From assembly GCF_000149955.1 (NCBI RefSeq), contig NC_030987.1:3193138-3257137 (forward strand): a stretch of 64,000 nucleotides of DNA, written 5' to 3'. Made by a program: the position numbers and the translations under genes. Source of the DNA: Fusarium oxysporum f. sp. lycopersici 4287 (lineage: Eukaryota; Ascomycota; Sordariomycetes; Hypocreales; Nectriaceae). Every line of letters begins with the position of its first letter. The stretch's first letter is position 1. The notes under the pieces are model-generated. The model was not told the origin of the DNA, made no database searches, and saw nothing but the letters and a program-made list of their open reading frames with translations. Below, in pieces: positions 36,401 through 45,709 of this stretch.

Positions 36401-38545
36401 CTGGGCCGAGAAGTAGGACAAGCTGATTGCGGCCCACGGCAAATGACAAGTTTCGAAGAATGACACGATCCTCTGACCACGAGATATTGGCGTCGGAGAC
36501 TTGAATAACAACATCGCTCATACTGGAGTTTGCTGCAGATGTCAATGAGGGTTCTCTCAGCATTCGTAGCTCGATAGAGTCTCTGTTTCCTTGATCAGGT
36601 GCGTTCAACTCCACAACTGATTGTTGTTGGCGAGAATCTCTTTGAGACTCTTGAGTCAAAAATGTTTGGATTCTTTCAAAGGCGCCCAAAGCAGCACTCA
36701 TGTCAAGAATTACCTCAAACATAAAGAAAAGTGGTTGTGCCAGGAGAATGATTAGGGACAGGGCGGAGAAAAGTCTAGTGGCATCGAGTGTCTCGCCGGA
36801 ATTCGAGGCAACCCCTTGGAAGAGAGCAAATGCCGCGACAGGAGACATGAGTAAAGGGACTTGAGCAATTGCGGACGTGACACTGCTGACGATCCTGAAT
36901 GGTCTCGAGGCTTTGATCTCATCTGCTCGGAGGTTGAGGATGGTGTCAGACAGGTTTTGAGCTAGGCCTGAACATTTGATGCTCTTGATGTGTCCAATCA
37001 TGGCAGAAGTGATACCTGGCCAGCATTAGTAAGTTTTGACAGATTAGAATATTTATAACTGACCAACTCGTTTCTGTGTCTTGTCTAACCAAGACATCTG
37101 ATACTTGCGCGCCAGAGGCGAAACGAGAACCGTGGCAATGAGTGCAACGAGCGACACTATAATGGGACCTACAGTAGCATAGCCTACGTGAGTGCTCAGT
37201 AGCCAAGTAGCTATGGCAAGCTGTATGATGTTTGCCCAGAACTCGTGGATCTCTCTAACGGCCCTCACAATAACATCGACCTATCAAATAGTTAGTCCAA
37301 TACATGATTTGGTAAAAGAGTCCTTACATCAGAGGACATGAGCGTCACCGCCGCTGAATCGTCTGTTGTTGTGATACTCAGATCGGTAGCCTTGGAGAAC
37401 ACGGCAGACACCAACACTCCACGCAACGATGTGACAGACCGAGCATTGCGATGCCAATAAAGGGCTTGCGAAAGCGCAATACCGGAGTAAACAAGACCGT
37501 AGGCTGCGATGATACCGTAACCAATGTTGATAGGCTGAGAAGTATCGTCGAGAAACACCAGCAGTCGGTTGAGAATGAGTGGTTGGCATATAGTGAATGC
37601 CAGAAGCGCCAGGCGAGGAAGAACAACAGCGATGATAGACCATCGCAGTGTCATGACGCAACATGAGATCAGCCGGTGTTTGCGAGCCGGAGCTAAGCCA
37701 GCATTTAGTACATGGACATCACAGAAGAGTTTAAAGTATAATACTATATAGCTATCTAAGAAGGGGGGAATGGACAAACCTTTCTGGTTATGCCAATGCT
37801 TCCAAAACCCGTCAATCAGTGCCGCTGAGCCCATCTCCTCGTCCAACTCAAACAGATCCATCGGCCGTAGAAGCTTTCGAAATCCCGTCAGCAGCAACGG
37901 AGTCACCCACGCGAAGACGGCTCGGGCGTACAGTCCGGCCGTGACCTCGGGAGAGTGGGGCCCGGAGTCGGCGACAAGGTACGGAGCTTTGCTCCACCCT
38001 TCAAGAACGACAACAATTGCTTTCAGAGCAAAGGCCGCTGTGAAAACAGCTGGAATGGCCGTGCTCATGGGGACAAACCAGAGGGTGCGAAGGAGCGCGA
38101 CATCAAGGAGCAAAGACACGGCGAGAAACAGACTCAAGAGAGACGATGGACGAGGGGACTTGGCATGTTCGGCACGAGAGAGGACACAGGACATCAAGCT
38201 CGAAGCAAAGGATACACATGCAGCAGCGACAGAGACGCGATCTAGACGCGAATTGGAAGGGCGCGTAGCCCAGAGCACAACGAGCACGAGATGAAGCACA
38301 GCCAAAAGAGCGATCAACGCCAATTTGACAGTTCGAAGACGGTAGCCAGTGACCTTGACGGGGACATTCCGAAGACGAAAAAGACGAACAGGAGCGAGGA
38401 TGAGAAGAAGAGCGGCTGGAGACAGCACAAGAATGGATTGTTCAAAGACGAGAGTGAAGTCGAAGCCATCGCGACATTCGGGGCCAACAAAGGGCCCGAA
38501 AGAAGCATCGACGGAAAAAGTGCACAGATTCTCGGAAGAATTCAT
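33482..38545 (-). CDS. Full-length ABCC/MRP-type ABC transporter
   Basis: ATP-driven exporter of the multidrug-resistance-associated subfamily; the substrate (conjugate, drug or metabolite) is unknown. Fourteen exons (38545-37780, 37692-37328, 37280-37064, 37015-36282, 36235-36062, 36015-35853, 35803-35456, 35406-35286, 35239-35165, 35115-35065, 35019-34955, 34905-34194, 34140-33760, 33707-33482) join in phase to 1465 aa. An extra N-terminal membrane domain (TMD0, about residues 30-190) precedes TMD1. NBD1 has Walker A GPVASGKT (653-660), LSGGQ (744-748) and IALFDD (764-769); Asp in place of the catalytic Glu is normal for ABCC NBD1. TMD2 follows with the FSQDIGMVD loop. NBD2 has GRTGSGKSS (1260-1268), LSHGQ (1360-1364) and LLDEATSSVD (from 1384). 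No break is seen. The last intron is GC-AG, and the intron at 35020-35064 ends GAG. Confidence 0.93.
33708..33759 (-). other. Non-canonical GC-AG intron in the ABCC gene
   Basis: This 52-nt intron starts AG|GCAAGC and ends ATAG|TGTG. Removing it rebuilds the invariant NBD2 sequence LLDEATS-SVDQKTEE in phase, while reading through gives a non-homologous tail and a stop at its acceptor. No GT donor nearby restores the motif. Confidence 0.85.
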
Positions 38546-39255
38546 TTTGAGATAGCGAGTGAAGTTGCAAAAAGAAGAAATAAAAGAGCCAAGGGGGAAG
38601 TGAGTGTTTGTTATTTATTTGGCGAATACCCTGGCCGTAAGTGATAAGAAAGGAGAGGCAGAATTAGGAAGGTGGTTAATCACTGTAGTAATCCGAGGAT
38701 AATAGGGTAAATATCAACTTTAGAATAACAAGTTCTCATGAGATAGAGATTCATGCGACTCAAACTACGTAAGGAAGGACAAGGAAGTATGACTCAAGCA
38801 TGCACCACAATTATATCAAGTCAGTCAGAGCGCCATTTCTCTTCTAAAATTGATGTTCCTTTTAATTTCAGCGTGGAGAAGTGCATGTAATTGCGAGTTG
38901 AGCCAAGTCATTCGGCGTGAGTCACTGACTTGTGACACCACAAATGGTGTGGCACTTCAACCGCACTAGAGGCGACAATTCGAGCAAACAGTCGCATACG
39001 AATAGGGAATGCGAATAGCGCAACTACTAAAGTTTTCAGCCAAGAAAAATGTATCGAAATTATACACTGTACATGTAGATCCCCCGATTGTTGAAGAATT
39101 AATAAATAAGACCAATTCATCAATATCATCTAGCCTTGTTTTCAGGGCAGCTTCGACTTACAGCGCTTGCATCTTTAACTCAAGTTCGTTCAGCTTTGGT
39201 ATTTTAGATCGTGTATACTAGTCCTGTCGGTTTATTCAATTCTTTAACCTCCGTT
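38546..39255. promoter_or_regulatory. Divergent promoter between two ABC-family genes
   Basis: A 710 bp gap separates the start codons of the ABCC transporter (-) and the ABC-F ATPase (+). It is AT-richer than the flanking genes and must carry both promoters. No specific factor site is called. Confidence 0.55.
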
Positions 39256-41637
39256 ATGACGTCGGCAGCCTCTGAATCTGTAGCGACTATTCTCTGCAGC
39301 TCCAAACAGACGCGCTTTCAAATCACCAATCATCGCGAGGTTTGTCACCGATTCATCGCTCATTCTCTACTTACCATCGATAGCTTGATATTGATGGAGT
39401 CAACATCACCGTGACTTCAGGCGACAAACCTTCTGGCAAGGGAAAAGCAAAGGCAAAGGGCGAGGGCATTGAGATTCTCGCTGGAGCCAAACTTCGACTT
39501 AAGGAAGGCCAACGATATGCTCTTGTTGGGCGTAATGGAACTGGAAAGTCTAGTAAGAAAGTTTGCATGATATTGTTGTTGATGAGGTGCTAACAGTGAT
39601 AACCCAGCACTACTCAAAGCCATCGCCGAGAAACTCATCCCAGGCATCCCAGAAGAGACTAGGATTGCTATTTTGCAGCAAACTAGACTGACTGATGAAA
39701 AGTCCGAGGAGAAACCCGATACCAACAATGGCGACAAAGCATCTGTGCTGGAACAAGTCATCGAAAAAGCTACAGCCAAACATGCCATCGAACAGGATAT
39801 CAGAGGTACTCCATCTACCATTTCAACCACTAACTTGTCTAATTCTTTATGCAGATCTAACAGAAGGAATAAATGGTTCTGACCCCTTTACTCCAGTCAG
39901 AGCATTAAGGCATCTGAAGCACAGAAAGTACCAAGAGCGTCTCTTCCGTCTCGATAAAGATGCTCGGCTTCGCAGTGGTGCTCGCGGAATGCAAGCTCGC
40001 AAGGCACTCACTGCCTTCGAAAAGGTCGTAGCTGAGTCGAATGAAATGTAAAACATTCCTTCCATCTTTCATTACTATACCTAATTCTTCATAGGTTGGG
40101 TCAATCCAATGAGGATATTTCACCCGAGACTCTTCAAGCTGAGACCCAAGAAGCAGTCGATATGCTAGCCGATCTTCAACTACAGGTCGATCCAACTCGT
40201 GTATCAGAGATTGAGTCTAAGGCTAAGAAGATCCTGACTGGATTGGGCTTTTCTGAAACTCTTATCCAGAAACCCATTTCAAGTTTGTCTGGTGGTTGGC
40301 ACATGCGTGCTTCTCTCGCCACGGCTTTGGTTCAGGAAACTGACATCCTAATCCTTGATGAGCCTACCAACTTTCTCGACCTCTTAGGAATCATCTGGTT
40401 GCAACGCTATCTCCAGAACTTGGAAGAAACAGAGAACCCACCAACTCTCATTCTCGTATCGCACGATCGCGACTTCATCTCTCTTTGCACCGATCTGCTC
40501 ATCCTCAAAGACAAGCAACTTACTTACTTCCATGGCGATTTTCCTACTTACGAAGCATCGCAAAGTGAGCGCAAACAATGGCTCACCACCATGAAAGAAG
40601 CTCAGGATAAGCAAAAAGCGCATATTGAGAAGTCCATCGCTGCCAACATGAAAGCTGGCAAGGCCAATGACGATACCAACAAACTCCGTCAGGCTAAGTC
40701 TCGTCAGAAGAAGCTTGATAACCGCTGGGGGTTGCAAGTTAGCGCCAGGGGCGGTCGTTTCAAGCTCAATCGAGATCTTGCTGGCTTTCACTTGACTGCG
40801 CGTGATGATATCGATATTCCGCCGGAAGACCGCCCCGTCGTGGTGAATCTTCCTGAACCACCTGACCTGCGCTTCCCTGGCGCTCTGATCTCTCTCGAGA
40901 AGGTTGTGTTCCGGTATTCAGCTAAGACACCATTTGTTGTCCAGGATATCACTCTTTCTGTTGGCATGGGAGATCGTATTGGCATTCTTGGCCTCAACGG
41001 AGCGGGCAAGTCGACACTCATCAAACTCCTCGTTGGTGAGACTCGACCTACATCTGGAACTCTAAATACGCATCCCCGGTTGAAGCTGGCATACTACTCT
41101 CAACATGCCGTTGAGGCACTGCAGTCTCTCGGTCGTGAAGAACCGGCCCTCACAGCTCTCGCTCTTCTCACTCGCGAAGTCGAAGGTGAGCTCACAGAAG
41201 GAGATCTCCGCGGTCTTTTAGGCCAACTTGGTCTTCCAGGTCGAATTGCATCTGACGTGCCCCTGTGTAAACTCTCAGGAGGACAAGTGGTGCGTTGTGA
41301 GCTTGCTCGTCTCCTCTGGCGACGGCCCCATTGTCTTGTTCTGGATGAAGTCACGACTCATCTTGATTACGAGACCGTGACTGCATTGAGAGAAGCATTG
41401 AGAGATTGGGAGGGTGCGGTGATTTTGGTTAGTCACGATCGATGGTTTATGCGAGGCGTAATTGAGGGTGCGGTGGATGAGGATGAGGAATCAGACGAAG
41501 ATGCTGACGATGAGGAAGTCATGCGAAGACGAATTGTGTACAGGTTGAAGGGTGGTAAGATGGATACATTGGAGAATGGCGTGGATGAGTTTGAACGGCT
41601 GATGGAGAAGAGGGTCAAGAAGCTGCTTCAAGACTAG
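39256..41637 (+). CDS. ABC-F family ATPase (translation / ribosome factor type)
   Basis: ABC-F proteins are soluble twin-ATPase proteins acting on ribosomes in translation or ribosome assembly; they are not transporters. Five exons (39256-39339, 39384-39552, 39608-39805, 39855-40047, 40095-41637) join in phase to 728 aa with no membrane segment. NBD1 has Walker A GRNGTGKST (77-85), signature LSGGW (279-283) and LILDEPTNFLD with catalytic Glu (D303-E304). The linker is charged and helical (ERKQWLTTMKEAQDKQKAH). NBD2 has GLNGAGKST (514-522), LSGGQVVRCELARLL and LVLDEVTTHLD, then ILVSHDRWFM. An acidic insert (DEDEESDEDADDEE) lies near the C-terminus. A Lys/Gly-rich insert (GKGKAKAKGEG) precedes the first Walker A. 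It resembles fungal GCN20/ARB1 relatives, but I cannot choose the exact paralogue. Confidence 0.9.
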
Positions 41638-41694
41638 AGGATATTTATTGAGGTGCATGTAGAGCATTCCTGAGTATATAGTCTAGGTTCAGGC

Positions 41695-43158
41695 CTATTC
41701 ACGGCTCTCTAAAACAACAGGGCTTGCCAGAATCTTAAAGAGACTATGGTCAAGCATCTTGATACCCATACTTCCACCTTCAGGTATCTCAACGATAGTC
41801 CCGTCGATGCACACCTTCCGCCATCTCTCGTCCTTCTCCAGAACCGAGATTTTGGCTTCATCGACTTCATCATAGCCAACCTTTTCTCCATCAGACCACT
41901 GCATACCAACATGACTACCCTCGTCGTACGCCTTCATCATGACACTCATGGTCCGCTCCCCACCAATTGGTCCGAAATGTACAAGTCTAAGCTGTGATTG
42001 CAATGGTTTAGTAGCAGGCGAAATGGCGAACTTTCGCTCCATATTCGATACCAGAGCTGTGAGCACATAGGCATGTGACTCACGAGGAATATCCTCAAAC
42101 GTAGTAGAACCTCGACGTCGAATAGACACTTTTGCAACATATGGGTGAGATTCCTTCAGAAGCCCTTCAGCGACCATATGGAACCGCTTATCGCCGTGGA
42201 CACGATATTCAGGTGTGTCACTCTCGTGGACAAGACTTGCGTGAAAGCCGTAGCTAGCTACAATAGCTCCTTGAAGATGTGTGACAGAAGTCTCCTGCTT
42301 CTGGAGCTGACTTGGGTTCGCTGTTGACGATTGTTCCTTGGATTTGTCCGTAAACTTGACGATATGGGATCCAGATGAGAACGATGCCCGGAAGACGGGA
42401 AGATTAGCGCCAACGCCTTGGAATAATGTTCGGAGCCCGAGTACAAGTGGGCTTGGACCAGGCTCAGTGTAAAGTGGCTTGTGGGTAGAATGGAAGAGGG
42501 CGTTTCCTGTGCCCAGAGGGAGAAGGGCAACTGTAGGTGGGTTCTCTGGCACCTGGTTCCCGTCAGAGCCGTTGAGTAGATCAACGACACCACCATCTCC
42601 ACTCAAAAGCACGATAGTCCTCGCTTTCGAACGCTCATATGTAGTCCATAACTGTTTTGCATAGTCTCGGATGGTCTCTGGGCTTACTGTGTGAATAAGG
42701 CGATATGTCGATTTGCCAGAATCATCTCCTGCGATATATGTCCAAATAGGATGGAGAACGTCTTCCCAGACTTTTGATGCTAGTCCAACACCCGATTTGA
42801 TCGAGACGATAATGTCCACCTGGCTTGTGGCACCATGCTCGTTGGCAGAACCGTGCTTAAGATGAGGGGGTAGTCCAGCCACTGTGAGACTTCGAAGCTC
42901 AGTGGGTATTTCGTCTGTCTTCAGTATCGAGAGTCGAAATGGTATTTCCTTGTTCTCTGGGTCTTCCTTGAGGATAAATAGTAGATATTGCGAGGAGCCC
43001 GATTGAGAGTTTGTCACTTCATGAACCAAGACAAGCTCATGGCGTGAAGCACTCTCGGATGCCCCGGTGCGAGTCCATGTCAGATTCTCTTCAGTGAAAG
43101 AAACATTTTCGACGGTTGTCACTTCGGATGAGTGAGGCAATTCCAAAGTAGTAGACAT
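41695..43158 (-). CDS. Diacylglycerol/sphingosine-kinase catalytic-domain protein
   Basis: This single-exon gene encodes 487 aa. The DAGKc fold uses ATP to phosphorylate lipids such as diacylglycerol or long-chain bases. The domain spans about residues 110-300. It includes VDIIVSIKSGVG (where classic members have VNPKSG), the nucleotide loop VLLSGDGGVVDLLNG (SGDGG at 186-190) and ALLPLGTGNAL (213-221). The loop departs from the usual GGDGT, so activity or substrate may differ. The C-terminal half has the beta-sandwich-like pattern of lipid kinases, ending LDHSLFKILASP. No membrane segment or signal peptide is visible. Its stop is 57 bp from that of the converging ABC-F gene, and TRM1 lies upstream in the same direction. 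Confidence 0.82.
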   Translation of the reverse strand: MSTTLELPHSSEVTTVENVSFTEENLTWTRTGASESASRHELVLVHEVTNSQSGSSQYLLFILKEDPENKEIPFRLSILKTDEIPTELRSLTVAGLPPHLKHGSANEHGATSQVDIIVSIKSGVGLASKVWEDVLHPIWTYIAGDDSGKSTYRLIHTVSPETIRDYAKQLWTTYERSKARTIVLLSGDGGVVDLLNGSDGNQVPENPPTVALLPLGTGNALFHSTHKPLYTEPGPSPLVLGLRTLFQGVGANLPVFRASFSSGSHIVKFTDKSKEQSSTANPSQLQKQETSVTHLQGAIVASYGFHASLVHESDTPEYRVHGDKRFHMVAEGLLKESHPYVAKVSIRRRGSTTFEDIPRESHAYVLTALVSNMERKFAISPATKPLQSQLRLVHFGPIGGERTMSVMMKAYDEGSHVGMQWSDGEKVGYDEVDEAKISVLEKDERWRKVCIDGTIVEIPEGGSMGIKMLDHSLFKILASPVVLESRE

Positions 43159-43579
43159 TGCGGCAAATGATTAAGTTCAAGACGAAAAGAAGAGAGAGAA
43201 TAAAAGAATATGTGGTATCTTTATTGTAATCTGGCGCTATTGGCCAATCGTGAATACGTGTAACAGGACTCGCAGATGCAAACAGAATGCGGCCAGAACT
43301 AGAGAGACAGGAATCAAAGTCGCCAGGCTTGAGTATGGAGCTGAGCGGTATACGCAATTGTGTTTAAAGACGAGTTTGTGAATGATGAAGAAACCAAGTT
43401 CAAAAGCCCTCAGTGAAACTCATCTCGGCCTGTGTGGGGCTGTGTTGCTGACGAAAAGATGATAGGCACGCCAGCATCGCGCAATCAGTTCAAAATCCCA
43501 CAGGATCGCCTCCTTTAACCGGTAAGACGAAGTAAATGATCAAAAGTTGTGCTTTTTCTTTTAGTCAGATTGTACATTA
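43159..43579. other. Intergenic spacer, TRM1 / lipid-kinase-like gene
   Basis: A 421 bp gap between two tandem minus-strand genes. It would contain the TRM1 3' UTR and the promoter of the lipid-kinase-like gene. I see nothing else in it. Confidence 0.5.
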
Positions 43580-45709
43580 TCATCGACGGCTCGCTTTAGC
43601 CAGAGGTCCCCAGTTTTCTCGAGGATTCATCTGGTACCGCACCAGCTTTTGCTCTCCTCGTCTTCGTGCAAGACGTGCTAGGTTCTCGTCAAAGACGAGT
43701 GTCTTGCGCAATTCCATCTCACTAGGGACGGGCTTGTCATCGCCGTTTGTTGCACCTGCTGTACCCTCGACAGGTGCCTCTGAAGTCTGCTGTTCCACGC
43801 CCTCCATCGCAGAGCCATCTTTAGCTGTCTCCTCTGCAGCCTCAGGCTTCTCTTGTCCAATGATTCCAGCATCAGTCAGAATCTTCCATGCGGCGCTGTT
43901 TTTCTTGATACTCGATTCTTTGATCGGTGACTTCTGGCGAATCCATTCCGTTATTATCCACCAGATTGTAGACCAAGGTGCGTCAGTCTTGATACTTCCT
44001 GGTCGGCAGTGGCTTCGAGCAGTGCGGTAGCCAAGATGGATCAAGGCACCTCGAATCATGTCCTCACTTGGAGTCACGCAGCTCACCACATTGGCCAAAC
44101 GGCTTGGAATAATGAAGAATGGGTAGTGGTCAACGGTTGCAAGCTGAGCATCCTTGGGATCGACAGGCTCCTTGACCTCAGGACCAGGCAGATACTCTTC
44201 GAGAGCTGTTCGCAGCATACCCTCGAGTCTGGGCATCGTGCCATAGATAGAGGGGTCAGCCTTGGGAATTTGCGCCAGAAGCCTCTCAATAAACTCTTGC
44301 GAATGAATGTGACCACCATACATAGGGCCATTAATGTGCATCTTCATCCCACAGTGCTCGCAGTGTCGATCGGCTGATGGTCCCTGGGCCATAGTGTGCT
44401 TGTAAAAGGCGCCATTGCCCTTCTTATTCGGCGCGGGCTTGCTCCTCAACATGGGCTGTGTTTCCCAAGCACCACAACCTGAGTCGCAGCTGTAGACCAG
44501 CATAGTCTTGGAAGCGAGGAACTTGACCGACTGCGGGGATTTGGTCACCTTGATAAAGAATTTGGTGTAAAAGTCGATCGAGAGCGAGAGAAGAGGTTCA
44601 ATAGCCAGTCCGTATCTGGCAGCCGAGGTAGCAACGGCGTTCAGAACAAGTCGAAGACCAGCTTCGTGAGAGTGCATTCCCTTGATTGGAATTCCCCCAT
44701 AAAGCGCAAACGTCTTCTCGCAATAGCTGTGACCTGCCCACACCGCACTATCTGTACAGGTGATACATAGGAGGCCGCCGTCGTCTCTGATAGATTGCAC
44801 GGCAGCGTCGAAGAAAGGTGCAGCTGTACCATAAGGGTCCAGGTCGATAACATCGAACTTGTTGGCCTTGCCCGGGTTTCCACCCTTGTCTCTGTTGGAC
44901 AAGTCATCTGCTATGCCTCGATACATGAGCGCAAGCGCATCACCTTGGGTGACGATAATCTTGTCCTCGAGTCCGTTATGCTTGGCGTTCATCCTGATAG
45001 ACTCGGCAGCAGTGTCGGACAAATCGTTGGCCTTGACAGATGTCACAAAAGGCAATTCGTGGGCGTATCGAAGTGCTCGCAGCCCAGACGCCGATAGCGC
45101 ATCCAGGATACGGAATGAGGGCTTGATTTCTTTCTTCGGTTGTTGTGCTTCGGCATCGTTGGGTTTAGCAGCCTCTTCAGTCGCTTGCGGTTTATCCTGT
45201 GGTGGGGGGTTCACGGCCTCGGTAGGCTTCTGTTCGTCATCGCCTCGCTTGCGCTTCTTGCCCTGCTTGTTCATCCTTGACTCGTACTGCTCTTTTCTCT
45301 TCTCCAGAGACATCTCGCCATATGTCTTGATCGCAAGAACAGAGAGATCACGGTTGTATTGCTGAATAGGATTGTAGAAGACCTGCTGAACTTCCCCACG
45401 ATCCTCGCCAATCTTAGCACCTTGAGGCACCAAGATAGTGGCTTTTCCCTCTGTGACCGTCCTAAACTCCTTCCCCTCGACGGTAACGGTTTCCACGTTG
45501 ACCTTTTCCTCCGCCATTTTTGCTGTGGTCGAAAATTGGCGATGCGCAATCGGTTTGTCGCAGAGAGCTCGGTAGTTGCGATTTGTGCTAAGGGTCCGAG
45601 TTTTCGAAAAGCGGTTTGTAAGATCCAAGATCGCTCCAGCGCCAAAGTTCGACCTTGATCTCCAGAAAACGCGAAACATATAAGAATGTTGCTTGGAAAG
45701 AATCTGCAT
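43580..45709 (-). CDS. TRM1: tRNA (guanine26-N2)-dimethyltransferase Trm1
   Basis: Trm1 uses S-adenosylmethionine to make N2,N2-dimethylguanosine at position 26 of nuclear and mitochondrial tRNAs. The gene is one exon of 709 aa. The SAM-binding Rossmann part has LDALSASGLRALRYA, VKANDLSDTAAESI and the catalytic DLDPYGTAAPFFDAAV. The Trm1 C-terminal domain follows, with Cys pairs CDSGC and HCEHCG that probably bind zinc, and YRTARSHCRPGSIKTDAPW. A Lys/Arg-rich insert (GKKRKRGDDEQ) could be a nuclear signal. The first 60 residues are Arg/Ser-rich like a mitochondrial presequence (FRVFWRSRSNFG). Methionines 1, 11 and 65 (ATG at 45709, 45679, 45517) are candidate starts; the one at 45517 (MAEEKVNVETV) begins the conserved part without the presequence. 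Confidence 0.95.
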   Translation of the reverse strand: MQILSKQHSYMFRVFWRSRSNFGAGAILDLTNRFSKTRTLSTNRNYRALCDKPIAHRQFSTTAKMAEEKVNVETVTVEGKEFRTVTEGKATILVPQGAKIGEDRGEVQQVFYNPIQQYNRDLSVLAIKTYGEMSLEKRKEQYESRMNKQGKKRKRGDDEQKPTEAVNPPPQDKPQATEEAAKPNDAEAQQPKKEIKPSFRILDALSASGLRALRYAHELPFVTSVKANDLSDTAAESIRMNAKHNGLEDKIIVTQGDALALMYRGIADDLSNRDKGGNPGKANKFDVIDLDPYGTAAPFFDAAVQSIRDDGGLLCITCTDSAVWAGHSYCEKTFALYGGIPIKGMHSHEAGLRLVLNAVATSAARYGLAIEPLLSLSIDFYTKFFIKVTKSPQSVKFLASKTMLVYSCDSGCGAWETQPMLRSKPAPNKKGNGAFYKHTMAQGPSADRHCEHCGMKMHINGPMYGGHIHSQEFIERLLAQIPKADPSIYGTMPRLEGMLRTALEEYLPGPEVKEPVDPKDAQLATVDHYPFFIIPSRLANVVSCVTPSEDMIRGALIHLGYRTARSHCRPGSIKTDAPWSTIWWIITEWIRQKSPIKESSIKKNSAAWKILTDAGIIGQEKPEAAEETAKDGSAMEGVEQQTSEAPVEGTAGATNGDDKPVPSEMELRKTLVFDENLARLARRRGEQKLVRYQMNPRENWGPLAKASRR

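Noticed and set aside
33482..45709. Secondary-metabolite cluster around the two ABC genes
   Set aside because: No polyketide synthase, NRPS, terpene synthase, P450 or pathway regulator lies nearby; the neighbours are TRM1, a lipid-kinase-like gene and a protein of unknown function.
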